The position numbers were made by a program, and so were the translations under genes. Shown here piece by piece: positions 33,099-44,139 of a stretch of 64,000 bases of DNA. Every line of letters begins with the position of its first letter. The first letter of the stretch is position 1. The DNA is from Xenopus tropicalis (lineage: Eukaryota; Chordata; Amphibia; Anura; Pipidae), in contig NC_030678.2 of NCBI RefSeq assembly GCF_000004195.4, positions 65,281,378 to 65,345,377 of the forward strand, read 5' to 3'. Under the pieces are notes generated by a model. That model was not told the DNA's origin. It searched no databases and saw only the letters and a program-made list of their open reading frames with translations.

Positions 33099-34262
33099 CA
33101 GGGCTGGTCTTACCAACTGCGGGGCCAATTTAAACCATTTTTATGGGGCCCCCTTAGTACATTGTGAATTATGCTTAGTGCAGAGGATTCCCTATGTTGC
33201 CATAGTTTTATAATTTTTCAGGCTGTTCCTGCTGAATTGTGCTTAATACAGGCACAACTCCCAACATTTTAAAAATGTAAAGACAAAAACCTTTGCTGCG
33301 GCAATTTTTTTTTTTTGCCATGTCCATGGAAAGAATGCAATTTGGCCTTCAGTGTATTCCCATTCCCAGACTCACCCAACACTAGCAGAACAGAGCAGCA
33401 CTGAGCAGCGTTCATGTGGCTGTCATATAGAGCAAATTAGAGGGCTGTTCCTTCTGATTTGTGCTTAGTACAGGGGAATCCCTATGTGCCATAGTTTTAT
33501 GGTACCTCTCTGTACAGGTTATGAGCAAACTTAGGGGGCTGTTCCTGCTAAACTGTGCTTAGTACAGGGGAATCCCTATGTGCCATAGTTGTATGGTAAC
33601 CCTCTGTACAGGCTATGAGCAAACTTAGGGGGCTGTTCCTGCTGAATTGTGCTGCTTTTAATCAAGGAGAATGGGAAATGACTAATACAAGGAACTATAA
33701 GCAGCAATATAGCATAATCACTGGAAAATGCCTACTCCCCCATTTTCCTGCAGTTAAGGTGGAAATGGTGCTACGTGTGCCATTGTCCTTACCCACTTCC
33801 ATCAGATGAAAATACCAAATAAGGGGCCCCGTGCTGCACTGAAAAACAGTAGCTTTTACTCCCCCTTCCCTTCCACCCACAGACATTTAAGCTCCGGGGA
33901 TCATTTATACCCCGCTGAGTTATTTAAAAAAAAAAACCACGTGCAGGTACTTCTAGTTACTTTTACCTCTTATCTCCTCAACACAAGAGGAGAACTCCTT
34001 CACAGGGGGCTGTGTGTGCGTGTCTGCCTTAGCATGGTGAGCGCAGAGGTTCAAAGTTCATGCCCTGTGTCCAATCACATTGCAGCACAGCCCCCTGTGA
34101 AGGAGTTCTCCTCTCCTGTTGATGAGATAAGAGGTAAATGTAACTAGAAGTCCAGTGTGGGTAGAAGGGAGGGAGAAAGGGGGGAGTTAAAGCTACTCTT
34201 TTTCAATGGAGTACGGGGCCCCCATTGGCGCAATAGGTGCAATCGGCTTAGGGCCAGCCCTG
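33099..34262. mobile_element. hAT-type non-autonomous element, 1.16 kb
   Basis: The ends are CAGGGCTGGTCTTACC and CTTAGGGCCAGCCCTG. An 8-bp duplication TGTG(T/C)TTG lies at 33091-33098 and 34263-34270, with one mismatch. Inside are tandem 94-bp units (33461-33650, with older relatives from 33171) and a 66-bp inverted repeat. No transposase is present. Confidence 0.75.
33949..34151. repeat. 66-bp inverted repeat
   Basis: Arms 33949-34014 and 34086-34151 mirror each other (ACTTCTAGTTAC...GGGGGCTGTG and its complement) with a few mismatches around a 71-nt spacer. It sits inside the hAT-type element and may be an older nested MITE. Confidence 0.75.
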
Positions 34263-34270
34263 TGTGCTTG

Positions 34271-35498
34271 TATAACCATGTGCCCTATATGCATAGATTT
34301 AACAAACTATGTGGTGTACAGGGGCACCCATATAAAAATTGTGTATATGAATTTTCACATATGACGCTCCGGCTCATGCAATTTCTGCACCTGGTATGTG
34401 TATTATGTGCCATAAGACCGCCTAACACTATGGAGACCCTAAAAAACCATACATTTTCCGAAATACACATTCTGACAAGACAAAAATGGGTAAATACATC
34501 TTTCTACTGCAAACTACCAAACTACAAAGCTATGCTAAACAGAACGGTTTTTATAACATTTCTGAAAATCGTCACAAAGCTTGCATTTTGCCCGATTGTG
34601 TACCCCACATTTCGTAACGTATCAACATAAAACACTCTAAATATGAATGCTAAGGGTCTACTGAACAGTTTGATGCCCAATATGCATAGATTTACCAAAC
34701 TATGTGGTGTACAGAGGAAGCCAAATTGAAGTACAACAGACAAAATGTCCATGTGCAAAGACAAGTAACAAAGAACAATGTGAAATGCAATAAAAATGCT
34801 AAAATCCCCCAAAAAATCACTAACATCAATGTTGTTTTTTTTTTCCTAGTGATATCTGCAGTCAGAATCACGGTTTGAGTATTTTGGCTTGGGCAAATTA
34901 GTTTTACAGACAAAGTCAAAAAACAATAACTATGCAAAACTGAAAATCCAATAAAATGGCTAAAACTTCAATAAAATTACTAAAAATGCACCAAAATAAC
35001 AATAAATGTAATAAAAACACCAAAATAATACACAAAAGGTATTGCGCAGTGTGGTTAGTGATACAGGCAAGAAAAAAAACGATGCGTGTGCAAGCATCAG
35101 TGCTATAAGTGCTGTGAATATGTGAAACCCCCCACCCCCCCCAAAATGTATGTGTGTAAGTATTAGTGTGTATTAGTGTAATAAGTGTGTGATTGTGAGT
35201 ATGTGGTACTAACCTGGGGACAAGAAGCTGGAGATTGCAGGAGGGATGCAGGGACAGCAGCTGCAGTCTTCTCAGTCAGATCTGGTGAGTGGGGCGCAGA
35301 AAAAGCCAGGCACCTAGAATCTATGTGTCTGGCTTTTCCTATGGGGCCCCTGGGCACTCACTCATTCCCTACCTGTGCTCGTTCTCTAGGGGGGTTCTTT
35401 ATTTAGCACAAGATAAAGAAAACATAGCTCCTACGTGCTTGGCGCCTAATGACTTTTTATGTCAGCATGTAGGAGCTACGTCGTTGGCAGGGAAAGGG
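34271..35498. mobile_element. Second piggyBac-like copy, inverted and truncated
   Basis: Read in reverse, the right end TTGGCAGGGAAAGGG next to TTAA (35499-35502) corresponds to the terminus of the element at 30670. The following CA-rich tract and the repeated GTTTGGTAGTTTG/TGTACTTTCGG blocks (34290-34720) correspond to its interior. The other terminus is missing next to the hAT duplication. Confidence 0.6.
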
Positions 35499-35502
35499 TT
35501 AA

Positions 35503-36480
35503 GGGTATAAGTGGCTTGCATATTTTTACATCCCAAGTGCATGACCTTACATCTATCGATATTAAATCTCATCTGCCACTTAGATGCCTGCTTAGATGTC
35601 AAGATCTTGCTGCAAGGATGTCTTATCCTGGATAAAATTAATTGGGCTGCAGTGTTTTGTGTCATCTGCAACCACTGATACATTCCTTATAATACCCTCT
35701 CTTAAGTAATTAATGAAAAAGTTAAAGGAACAGTAACACCAAAAAATGAAAGAGCTTTAAAGTAATAAAACTATAATGCACTGTTGCCCTGCACTGGTAA
35801 AACTGGTATGTTTGCTACAGTATCACTACTATAATTTATATAATAAGCTGCTGTGTAGCCCTGGGGGCAGCCATTCAAGCTGGAAAAAAGGAGAAAAGGC
35901 ACAGGTTACATTGCAGATAACAGATAAGTTCTGTAGAATACAATAGTGTTTTATCTGCTAGCTGCTACGTGCCTGTGCCTTTTCTCCTTTGAATGGCTGC
36001 CCCCATGGCTACATAGCAGCCTATTTATATAAATTATAGTAGACTTTCTGAAGTAAACACACAACTTTTACCAGTGCAGGGCAGCAGCACATTATATTTT
36101 AGTTACTTTTATACACATTAATTTTTTGGTGTTACTGTTCCTTTAAATAAGACCCAATGCAGAACCATGAGGGACCCCACTAAGAATCTTACTCCAAGTA
36201 GAGACTGTACCATTAACAACCACCCTCTGTAACGAATCCTTTAGCCAGTTTCCTATCCATGTGCTAACGACTTCATTAAGATCAAGAGACCTTAGTTTGG
36301 AAAGCAGTCTTTGGGGGGCACTGTATCAAATGCTTTGGCAAACTCCAAATAGACCACTGCAGCCCCAACTGTTCAGCTTCTTACTAACCTTATCATAAAA
36401 AAATCAAATTTTTCTGACAGGACATGCCATGCTGATTACTGCTCATAATGCTGTTCTCCAGAACATAATGTAACCACTTT
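35503..36480 (-). pseudogene. CR1 copy A, split by a T2-MITE
   Basis: It matches CR1 copy B position for position: 35503-35720 parallels 37495-37715, and 36147-36480 parallels 37720-38060. It covers the RT core and thumb but is full of stops. Its left side ends at the piggyBac-like TTAA, a site that also exists in copy B near 37494. Confidence 0.8.
35722..36146. mobile_element. T2-type MITE, copy 3, nested in CR1
   Basis: TTAAAGGAACAGTAACACCA and its mirrored right end bracket 425 bp, with TTAA at both termini. CR1 copy B keeps the empty site AAGTTAAACAAAAGTGG near 37710, so the target and its TTAA duplication can be read directly. Confidence 0.9.
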
Positions 36481-37116
36481 TTGGCTATAGCAGATCTTTT
36501 CCAGTTAGTTAGATTAAACTTTGCTATGTGGTGTAAACTACGCTCCCACTGCCACATGTAAAATAGTGATGGGAATGAAGGACACCAGAAGTTCTTTTGC
36601 AGCAAACTGAAACTAATAAATTTATTGTCCAAAACAATAGTAACACAGTAAGTTGGGTTGAAAAAAGACATACGTCCATCACGTTCAACCATAATGACTA
36701 TATATAACCTGCCTAACTTCTAGCTGATCCAGAGGAAGGCAAAAAACCCCATCTAAAGCCTCTCTAATTTGCCATAGAGGGGAAAAAATTCCTTCCTGAC
36801 TCCAAGATGGCAATCGGACCAGTCCCTGGATCAACTTGTACTAAGAGTTATCTCCCATAACCCTGCATTCCCTCACTTGCTAAGAATCCAGCCCCTTCTT
36901 AAAGTTACAGTATATAATGTATCAGCCAGCACGACTGATTTGGGGAGGGAATTCCACAACTTCACAGCTCTCACGGAAAAAAAACCTTTCCGTATATTTA
37001 AATGAACCTCCCTTCTTCTAAATGGAGTGGGTGCCCTCGTGTCTGTTGGAAGGACCTACTGGTAAATAAAACATTAGAAAGGTTATTATATGATCCCCTT
37101 ATATATTTATACATAG

Positions 37117-37803
37117 TTATATGTCACCTCTTAAGCGCCTCTGCTCCAATGTAAACAGACCCAACTTGGCCAGTCTTTCTTCATAACTGAGACATTCCAC
37201 ACCCTTTACCAGCTTAGTTGCCCTTCTCTGGACCCTCTCTAACTCAATAATGTCCTGTTTGAGCACTGGAGACCAAAACTGAACAGCATATTCTAGATGG
37301 GGCCTTACCAGCGCTCTGTAAAGGGGAAGAATAACCCCCTCCTCCCATGAATCTATACCCCTTTTAATACAGCTCAAAACCTTGTTTGCCCTTGCAGCTG
37401 TTGCCTGGCATTGGTTGCTACAGCCAAGATTATTATCTACAAGGACTCCAAGGTCCTTCTCCATTATGGATTTGCCTAGTGCAGCCCCATTAAGGGTATA
37501 AGTGGCTTGCATATTTTTACATCCCAGGTGCATGACCTTACATTTATCCACATTAAATCTCATCTGCCACTTAGCCGCCCAGATTGCCAGTTGGTCAAGA
37601 TCCTGCTGCAAGGATGCCACATCCTGGATAGAATTGACTGGTCTGCAGAGTTTTGTGTCATCTGCAAACACTGAAACATTGCTTGTAATACCCTCCCCTA
37701 AGTCATTTATGAACAAGTTAAACAAAAGTGGACCCAGTACAGAACCCTGAGGGACCCCACTGAGAACCTTATTCCAAGTAGAGAATGTACCATTAACAAC
37801 CAC
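37117..37803 (-). pseudogene. CR1 ORF2: RT palm and thumb, 228 codons open
   Basis: It includes [20 protein letters not shown], the catalytic FADDTK, WQMRFNVDKCKVMHLG, and the C-terminal LERVQRRATKLV...YEERLAKLGLFTLEQRR block, which is highly conserved in CR1. The upstream fingers are in separate frames at 37993-38190 (SLTSVVGKLFEGLL, NQHGFMKDRSC) and 38197-38460 (KKAPGPDGIHPRVL). The longest intact part of this copy is at its 3' end. Confidence 0.88.
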
Positions 37804-38638
37804 CCTCTGTACCCGATCCTGTAGCCAGTTTTCTATCCATGTGCAAACGACTTCACTAAGACCAACAGACCTTAGTTTAGAAAGCAGTCATTTGTGGGGA
37901 ACGGTATCAAATGCTTTGACAAAATCCAAATAGATTATATCTACTGCATCCCCACTGTCCAGCTTCTTACTTACCTCATCATAAAAAGCAATTTAATTGG
38001 TCTGACATGACCTGTCCTTCATAAAGCCATGCTGATTACTGCTCATAAAGCCATTCTCCAGTACATAATTTTGTATGTGATCCCTTAACAAGCCTTCAAA
38101 TAACTTGCCCACCACAGATGTCAAACTTACAGGCCTATAATTGCCAGGCTGAGATCTTACTCCCTTTTTAAATATAGGAATGACATTCACCTTCTTTCAA
38201 TCCCTAGGTACCATACCTGATGAAAGAGAGTCTGAGAATATCAGAAACAAGGGCCACTGTAATTCTGACCCTAGCTCTCTCAGTACCCGAGGGTGTATTC
38301 CATCTGGCCCAGGTGCCTTTTTTTCATTTATCTTGTGTAACCCTTTAAGCACCATATCCTGTGTCAACCACTGGGTAGTTGGAGCTGAGGCAACAGTGCA
38401 GCTATTGGGTGGGACTGGCTCCTCTACTGTATACACAGAAGAAAAGAACTGGTTAAGCACATCTGCATCTTTTTACTATTAATATACTTAAAAAACTTTT
38501 TGGGGTTTGTCTTGGCCTCTGCCACAATGCGCTCCTCATTTTCTATCTTTGCCTTCTGGATTGCTGTTTTACAACACTTATTATAGTGTTTATATTCATT
38601 AAACGCAGCTACTGTCCCCTCTGACATATTTCTTAAGC

Positions 38639-39064
38639 TTAAGCTTTCCTTTTTTTCCCTGTTAACTTCTCAGTGTTAAGCCACATAGGGTGATTCTTAA
38701 CACTTCTACTTTTTCTTATTAATGGAATAAATTGAGAACAGTAATGATTTAATATCATTTTAAATGACAACCATTTCTGCTTTGTGTTTTTATTAGAAAA
38801 CATAATGCCCCAATCTATGTCCTGAAGTGCTGCTGAAGGAGCTAAAATTTGCTTTTCTAAATTCAGTGTCTTTGTTGCCCCAGAGTAAATTTTTTTCCTG
38901 CACCAAACATCAAATGAAATAACATTATGGTCACTATTACCCAGGGGTTCAACCACTTGCACATTTGCTATACGTTCTGGGTCATTAGAGATCACTAGAT
39001 CCAATATAGCATGGTTCCTGGTTGGCTCCTCAACAACCTGTGACAAAAAGTTGTCATGCAGCAA
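38639..39064 (-). pseudogene. CR1 ORF2: end of APE endonuclease and linker
   Basis: The text HAILDLVISNDPERI and LGNSDHNVISFDVW holds the last two conserved blocks of the APE endonuclease (LDLV and SDH). The linker to RT follows. Decayed nuclease sequence upstream can be followed to about 39300 with stops. Confidence 0.78.
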
Positions 39065-39441
39065 GTTTATAAACTTGTTCCCATTTATTGTCCTGGCAGT
39101 ACTATGACTCCCCCCATTATTATCACTTGCCCCAAACTAGCAGCCTTTTCTATTTGCAACAGGAGCTGAGCCTCCTCCTCCTCACTTACATTAGGGGAGC
39201 ATACCGCTACGATTAATTTGGTAGATTCTTTACTATCTGTGAGAAGCTCAACCTATAAGGATTCAGCTCCCTCGGTTACCCCCATCACTTCCTCTTTAAT
39301 ATTCGTGTAAACAACTTATGGGCCTCCCTGCCATTATCAGTATCCCGAAGCAAGTCTCCTCCCCCATTTTACCTTACTTTACCCACTACCTCATCTATCC
39401 TGTCTACCACAGAATTACCCGCTGCACCCTCCCCCCCACTC

Positions 39442-39639
39442 CTAGTTTAAAATCTCCTCCAACCCTCTAGCCATTTTCTTCCCCAAAGCAGGTGCCCTAT
39501 CATCATTGAGGTGCAGCCCATCCCTGGCAAAGAGCCTGTAGCCGATTGAGAAATCAGCCCAGTTCTCCAGAAACCCAAAGCCCTCCTCCCTGCACCAATC
39601 TCTCAGCCACACATTAATCACCCTAAGCAAGGTTATCAA
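39442..39639 (-). pseudogene. CR1 ORF1: C-terminal part of SGNH-type esterase domain
   Basis: The frame reads WLRDWCREEGFGFLENW, then GYRLFARDGLHLND and GKKMARGLEEILN. The DGLH block (D40, H43) fits the catalytic Asp-His pair of the SGNH hydrolase domain reported in CR1 ORF1 proteins. The catalytic Ser half is lost by 5' truncation. The frame ends at a natural-looking stop. Confidence 0.7.
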
Positions 39640-39830
39640 TACTCAAAATGCATATGGAATGGCAGGCATTAAAAGGGCACAAAATGGCAGCACAATCAGA
39701 TATACCACTGTGGAGGACCAGCCGAGCTAGGTAGATTTACGTACACACAAGGAGAACCCTGCGCGTTATTATGGTGTAACAAAATAACATTTTGGGGTGA
39801 ACCCCTTCGTCAGAGTATTGATGACCTTGC
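39627..39830. repeat. Element with 18-bp inverted ends and a CTGACGA-stem motif
   Basis: GCAAGGTTATCAATACTC (39627-39644) mirrors GAGTATTGATGACCTTGC (39813-39830) with one mismatch. On the minus strand, CTGACGAAGGGG...CCCC forms a 4-bp stem at about 39793-39812. The unit abuts the right inverted-repeat arm. Its family is uncertain. Confidence 0.5.
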
Positions 39831-39941
39831 ATTGCTATTGTTTTGGACAATAAATTTATTAGTTTCAGTTTGCTGCAAAAGAACTCCTGATGTCCTTCAT
39901 TCCCATCACTATTTTACATGTGGCAGTGGGAGGTGTAGTTT

Positions 39942-40624
39942 AACAACATCCTCCAGACTGGAGGGTGCCAATCCCTCGTGACACTGCACAAGGCGGAAGA
40001 TATTCTGGAGGAGCCAGGGAGTGCGGGCGAGTTCTACTTCATCCACGTTAGGTAGATTTATGTCCTTAGGGTTTCTACTTTAAATGGCCTGCATCCCAGC
40101 AACAGGTATGATTAGGGAGAATACTCTAATACCCATGTCACTAGTACGCTCCCTTGACTAAGGCAGCAGAGCCTGTAAACTGGACTACTCCTGTTGTCTG
40201 TCCTGTTTGGAGTACAAAAGAGTTGTTCTTACTAAATAAAATCGACTGTCTCGCTTTCCTAGAAGTGCTATCACAGAATTAACCTGCTCTTATTATTCCT
40301 CATTCACGGGGCTCCTGCTCCCTGACTTACACTAAAGAGATTACCCCCCCTAGGGCTAGATGCTTCTAGGTCGTGTTGATTCCAGGATGTGCTCCCAGGA
40401 GCACATCCACCTGAGTCAAGATAGGACAGACAAAGAGGAATATACATCTCCTGCTAAACACAATATTACAGTGTGCAGGAAGTTGTAATAGGCCTTATGG
40501 GCCAATAACACATAATATGGTAATAGCAAAAATATATATGTGCATATATGTGCATCTGCCCAGTAACACTGAAATAAGGTAGTGTAGGGTTTGTTAACCC
40601 TATAGGTCCCTACAGTAATTTTAA
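39942..40624. other. Unassigned DNA
   Basis: No ORF with a domain. GGTAGATTTATGTCC at 40053 resembles GGTAGATTTACGTAC at 39729, suggesting a further piece of the same unnamed element. Confidence 0.4.
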
Positions 40625-40815
40625 ATGTGATCCCTTTTTAAACATAGGAATTTGAATGCAATCCCTTTTTAAATATAGGAATTACATCAGAAATAGGGGT
40701 CCAGCTAGCACTTAACTAAGCTCTCTCAGTACCATAGGGTGTATTTCATTAGGCCCTAGTGCCAGGTTGATTAAAACTTAATGTACCATGTCTTGTGTCA
40801 ACTACTGACTAGATT
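40625..40815 (-). pseudogene. Short CR1 fragment
   Basis: It is the counterpart of 38155-38375 in copy B (TCCCTTTTTAAATATAGGAAT, CTCAGTACC, GGGTGTATT). The first 30 bp are locally duplicated. Confidence 0.65.
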
Positions 40816-40818
40816 AAT

Positions 40819-41090
40819 GTTATGCCTTCAGCACTGTGTTATTGTTTTATTATGCCACCTACTGATTTAGTTAAGGTTTTTAATGTGATTGCCTTAAGAA
40901 ATGTCCTTTCTAACCTACCATCCTTTACCATATGACCATGTGTAAATTCAGGAAGTGACCAGTATATCTGCCATTTTAGCAGCGTTAACAGTTTAATATA
41001 CAATCTGCACTAATCCTACCCCATCCAGCCCAATGGAAGCATCGTTGGTACGCATTATTAGCCCCCAGTGTTAATCTATAAATAGAGGTG
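40819..41090 (+). promoter_or_regulatory. Possible LTR or promoter of the BEL/Pao element
   Basis: TGTTATGCCTTCAGCACTG begins a segment just upstream of the gag remnant. TATAAATA at 41077-41084 could be its promoter. No second LTR was found, so the boundaries are guesses. Confidence 0.3.
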
Positions 41091-42740
41091 GTCATTTTTG
41101 ACATGTCTAGATGCAGAGAATGCAAACTTACAAGCATCTTTAGAAAAGCTGGTCATAGAGAATGAATCTGCAGTAGCTATAGCTAAAGCTGTAGAGACAA
41201 TCATATACTTGGACAGCAAGAGACACAGCAGGGTGCCTGATCTGAAGATTGAGGCCCAAGACCCACTGCAGCACACCTCTGAGTATGTCCACCAGCACTC
41301 CAAGCATGACACAGATTCTCTTTTAGCACAAGAACCAGGTCTACATGCTACCTGTGAGCCAGACCAAGAATGCTATACAACACGACAAGAAGTCAGCAGC
41401 AAGTTTATAAGTGCACCAAAGAGACAACACAGAGTAAAGTGATCCTGCGTTTGGCACCCATGTCAGCCAAGTACCCAAGCTTACGGGTAACCCTACAACC
41501 ACCTCCTCTGCTATGTCAAAGTGGTATGTTACAAATCAGCCTAAAGGAGAACCTCCAGAGAGGTACACAACATCTTCTCACTACTACACTCATCTACCTG
41601 TCTTTCCTGGTACTAACCAGGCCACAATGGAATTTGCACAGCGTGAGCTAGTCACCAAAGGACTTGTAAAGTTTAATGACCACCCAGAAAGCTTCAGAGA
41701 TCATTTTAAAACTCTCTCAGAGACTTATACCTTTCATACAGAAAGGTGATAGACCTCCTAATCAAATACTGTACCTAGGAACTGAGTCTACAGATAATGC
41801 CTAAAAGATCAGGGAGATCAATATAAACCACCACCCCATTTTAAGACTGGTCTTAAAATGATCTGGCAAAGACTTTACGAGTGCTATGGCTCAGCAGAGG
41901 TGATAGAAAATGCACTTTTCAAAAGAATTGATGATTTCCCTAAAATATCTATTAAAGGTTACCAAAAACTTAGGCAACTAAATCTATTAATGGAACTTAT
42001 TTAGACTTGCATTATTTAACATAGCCAAAATGCAAAAGCTACCCTACAACTTGCAAGGACGGTGGATGGCAAATGGGTCTAAATTCAAACAAACATACAA
42101 TGTCACGTTTCTACCCTTCACTTTGTTTGTGAACTTTGTATACCAGCAAGCCAAGATGAGGAATGACCCCAGTTTTGATTTTACTCTGCCACATATTGCC
42201 ACTTCAGTACCTAACACTCACAAAACAGTAACAGTTCAGAAAACAAATGTTTCCTCTCCAGATTCATTTTACAGATCTGCTGACAGCTCTCAGGAAGAGA
42301 CAAAGAACAAAGACCCTGATAAGCAGTGTCCCTTACATCAAAAGCCTCACCCTCTTCTGAAATACAGAGGACTGCAAATCCATAGAGGACTGCAAAGCCT
42401 TCTTAAAGGAAAACAGCATCTGCTATAAGTGCTGCTCATCAACATCTTAACTTGGCAAGGACTGTTAACGTCAGTGTAAAATGCACAGAATATGACAGCA
42501 CACAACACAGCTTTACACCCTGGACCAGCCCCATGGACTTTACCCCACACCAAGGGTGCAAGTGAGCATGGGGGGCGGGGAGGAAGGTGACACTGCTACA
42601 ACTACCAGAGGTCACTTAGAAATGCACAGAAGTCTTCAAAGGAGCCATATGTGGCAGATTCTGCTCTAAAGTTTGCCTTTACTCCCATACCTTCCTTTAG
42701 TCAAAGCATACCCAACAGGCCAAAGGGATAAAGCCATAAA
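41091..42740 (+). pseudogene. Decayed BEL/Pao-type gag
   Basis: Open pieces run in order on the plus strand. An N-terminal coiled region reads NLQASLEKLVIENESAVAIA. A capsid-like DUF1759-type part reads FNDHPESFRDHFKTL, followed by MIWQRLYECYGSAEVIENAL and FPKISIKGYQKLRQL. A third segment reads FLPFTLFVNFVYQQAKMRND. A degenerate zinc-knuckle part follows, with CPLHQKPHPLLK, ICYKCC and HPG-like text at 42325-42540. Stops and frameshifts separate every piece. No protease or pol was found downstream. Confidence 0.65.
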
Positions 42741-42869
42741 GCCAATAAGCTTTCTGCAATCATAGATGATCAAAGCAACAGATCCCTAGCCTGTCCAACC
42801 TTATTTGATTTATTCAATATCAAGGGCCCAAACATTCCTTACTCCCTTAAGACTTGTGTAGAAATTATT

Positions 42870-43190
42870 GAGACAGCACAGAGAAAAGCATCCCTGGTAA
42901 GGCCTTATCTTGAGTATGCGGTGCAGTTTTGGGCTCCAGTCCTGAGCTGGAGAGAGTGCAGGGACATGCAACTAAACTGGTGGTGGAAGATTTAAACTGT
43001 AAGGTTAGACTGTCATGGTTGAGGTTGTTTTCTCTGGAAAAGAGGCGCCTGTGAGGGGACATGATTATTCTGTACCAATACTTTAGAGGGGATTATAGGC
43101 AGATAGGAGATGTTCTTTTTCTCCCATAAAAGTGATCAACGCACCAGAGGCCACCCCTTTAGATTAGAGGATGATCCTTCCCTCTTTAGC
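42870..43190 (+). pseudogene. CR1 3' fragment (RT C-terminus)
   Basis: LVRPYLEYAVQFWAP-like text is readable around 42895-42940. Counterparts of the conserved LEKRRL and GDMI blocks follow at 43030-43065, then the start of the 3' UTR. Several frames are needed. Confidence 0.65.
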
Positions 43191-43890
43191 TGGGACGATG
43201 ATGATATAAAAAAAATCTCACATATTGATTTGTCAGACCAAGGGACATTTCCCCACTTCACCTCAGTCCATCATAAATGTGCTTGGGCCAGAGAAGGTAG
43301 AGTTTGTGGATCATGTTTAGATATGCTTTTTTCATTTAAAGGTAAGGGTGCGTGGTTATGAGTGCATGGGAGTGAGTGTTAACTTGCATTGGTGGATGCA
43401 GTGATGAATTGTGTTTACAATGTTTTCCACTAATTCTGTAATTCCCAGTACAGAATTGTGCCTGTGTTTATCACAGTGCCGCCTGAGGGTCAAAAGATCA
43501 CCTCCATCCAATATTGGCTATTGGCCTTGTCCTTCCTCTCCAGATTCTCTAAAGTGATTAATGATATTATGTACTGTAGATGGTGAAATCTGGGATTTCC
43601 TTTTAGCATTATCCAACTTTTTCAGTCTTTTCTTGCCCCTGTCCCAACTTACTCAAGAATGGAGAGCTCAACCTGTGTAAGATCCCTTTTTGTAGGTGGG
43701 GTGCTAACCAGTAACCAGTGCTAACAGACACCCTGTTAGGGATTATAGTATATCCAAGAAGTAAGGTTCACTGTAGCACACCACAGCATTGAATGAAGAT
43801 GCTTCAAAAGTGCTATATTGGCTCCATATGTGGTTACAAACAGTAAGGCTAAAAGTGACTGAAGTTGTGTGGAATATATAGGGTGGGGGG
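43191..43890. other. Unassigned DNA left of the Gypsy element
   Basis: A stretch around 43440-43680 (CTCTAAAGTGATTAATGATA, CAGTCTTTTCTTGCCCCTGTCCC) looks like a decayed DNA-transposon end. I cannot name its family. Confidence 0.35.
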
Positions 43891-44078
43891 TGTAGTGTTT
43901 CTGACTGTGGAGTAACAAAGACACAGGGCACACTCTTGCTGTTAGGGATCTGTATTACTCTCAGGCTGCACATTTTTAGATGGCTACTGAACCTCCCCTC
44001 ACCAACAAGTTACATTCTTTAATGCATCAAGCATTATCATGTTATAGCGACATCTAGTGTGCACCACATTATATTACA
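43891..44078 (-). repeat. 3' LTR of the Gypsy element
   Basis: 188 bp, TGTAG...TTACA in plus reading. It differs from the other LTR at the GGGCACAC/GGACACAC and CAAGTTAC/CAAATTAC positions. Confidence 0.92.
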
Positions 44079-44091
44079 TCTCCCTTCTTTT
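44079..44091 (-). other. Polypurine tract of the Gypsy element
   Basis: The minus strand reads AAAAGAAGGGAGA immediately before the 3' LTR. This is the plus-strand priming site of reverse transcription. Confidence 0.75.
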
Positions 44092-44139
44092 AAAGAACAT
44101 AACCATAGAGAAACATTATGAAAATGTAAATAAGCATAA

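Larger units (their letters stand above)
36641..39632 (-). mobile_element. CR1 retrotransposon copy B, about 3 kb
   Basis: Minus-strand order: the C-terminal part of the ORF1 esterase (39639-39442), a decayed endonuclease (39300-38640), RT (38630-37117), then the 3' UTR ending CAACCCAACTTACTGTGTTA at about 36641. Most frames are broken by point changes and small deletions. The 5' end is truncated within ORF1, and the 3' end abuts the inverted-repeat arm. Confidence 0.88.
36535..39941. repeat. About 106-bp inverted repeat flanking CR1 copy B
   Basis: 36535-36640 is the reverse complement of 39835-39941 with only a few mismatches. Landmarks are CTATTGTTTTGGACAATAAA and GTCCTTCATTCCCATCACT. The arms are about 3.2 kb apart and the CR1 copy fills nearly all the space between them. 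They are not CR1 sequence. Confidence 0.8.
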
